A DNA stretch of 5,874 bases from an uncultured Clostridia bacterium (GTDB lineage Bacteria; Bacillota; Clostridia; Oscillospirales; Ruminococcaceae), in contig CAMNDR010000073.1 of NCBI GenBank assembly GCA_946535685.1, positions 1 to 5,874 on the forward strand. Reading direction: 5' to 3'. Position numbers and translations under genes: made by a program. The notes under the pieces were generated by a model. The model ran no database searches, was not told where the DNA came from, and saw only the letters and a list, made by a program, of their open reading frames with translations. Each line of letters begins with the position of its first letter. Positions within the stretch are counted from its first letter, which is position 1. Below, one piece after another: positions 5,607 to 5,874 of the stretch.

Positions 5607-5874
5607 ATACCACCAGCATGCCCTTACGCTCCGCCACGCAGACGGATGCCGTTGCACCGGAGTTGAATTCGAGCGCATCCTCCTCCACACCGTCGCTGAA
5701 GATCACGCCGTTTTCCGGCATCAGCGAGGTGATGCGCAGCGGATCGCCGGCACGGATCTGCCCGAAGACGATCTCCGCCCCGGTCGAACGGCTCGGATAT
5801 GGCTCCCGGACAGTGAAATAGAGATAGTCTGAGCTGCAGTTGAACTTTCCCGGCAGCACCGGCTTCTGCCCGAT
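5605..5874 (-). CDS. C-terminal fragment of a possible NAD(+)/NADH-kinase-like ("sugar kinase") protein
   Basis: The frame is open from the right edge of the window to a TGA at 5607-5605 and shows the last 89 residues; the start lies beyond the window. Notable stretches are YLYFTVREPYPSRSTGAEIV (17-36 of the visible part), MPENGVIFSDGVEEDALEFN (52-71) and the end AERKGMLVV. The alternation of short beta strands and the FSDGVE motif recall the C-terminal beta domain of NAD-kinase-fold proteins, where an equivalent DGQ motif is common. I recall similar endings in clostridial proteins labelled NAD(+)/NADH kinase or sugar kinase. The catalytic GGDGT region would be outside the window, so this call is tentative. 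That the frame is coding is supported by protein-like composition, its end at a terminator, and its convergent placement. An internal GTG at 5859 is not the true start. Confidence 0.55.
   Translation of the reverse strand: MGQKPVLPGKFNCSSDYLYFTVREPYPSRSTGAEIVFGQIRAGDPLRITSLMPENGVIFSDGVEEDALEFNSGATASVCVAERKGMLVV

Noticed and set aside
5416..5832. A 138-codon plus-strand frame spanning the lipoprotein end and the downstream region
   Set aside because: It crosses the terminator, overlaps the lipoprotein gene in another frame, and its product is Arg/His-rich low-complexity sequence with no domain.
1..5874. Mobile elements, CRISPR arrays, tRNA or rRNA genes
   Set aside because: No transposase or integrase frame, no regularly spaced repeats, and no tRNA- or rRNA-like sequence was seen on either strand.

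Overview
The window looks like ordinary chromosome from a Gram-positive anaerobe of the Clostridia, most likely a Ruminococcus-type Oscillospiraceae. Four things point there: a type III glutamine synthetase, a YtrA-type GntR/ABC exporter operon, textbook SigA-type promoters with strong AGGAGG ribosome binding sites, and a lipoprotein built from domains I associate with Ruminococcus. The coding regions look moderately GC-rich. The genus is an inference from protein character, not a match to a reference.

Left part (1-2223), all on the minus strand. A tightly packed operon runs right to left: a short GntR-family repressor of the YtrA type, an ABC transporter ATPase, a six-helix ABC-2 type permease, and the first 24 residues of a second membrane component cut by the window edge. 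The two junctions after the ATPase and after the first permease are TAATG overlaps; the regulator and ATPase are one base apart. The operon is read from a perfect consensus promoter (TTGACA, 17 nt, extended TGCTATAAT). A 9-bp perfect inverted repeat lies across its -10 box and start point and is almost certainly the autoregulatory operator.

Middle (2224-2517). This is the gap between two divergent transcription units. It holds an orphan 12-bp bulged hairpin with no assigned role, then a second perfect consensus promoter facing right, and a small leader hairpin ahead of the ribosome binding site of the glutamine synthetase.

Right part (2518-5874). A full-length glutamine synthetase III (glnN) is followed after 50 nt by a secreted lipoprotein of unknown function with a Pro/Thr/Gln-rich C-terminal tail. 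No convincing terminator separates them, so they may share a transcript. A hairpin terminator ends this unit. Facing it on the minus strand is the C-terminal 89 residues of a protein that I tentatively place among NAD(+)-kinase-like proteins.

Functionally, the left operon would be a self-repressed export or envelope-stress module that responds to a ligand or cell-wall stress, and the right unit supplies ammonium assimilation plus a surface protein. I found no phage, insertion sequence, CRISPR array, tRNA or rRNA, and nothing that amounts to a clearly new biological system. The most interesting points are regulatory: the operator geometry, the shared 13-nt core of the two divergent promoters, and the orphan hairpin.
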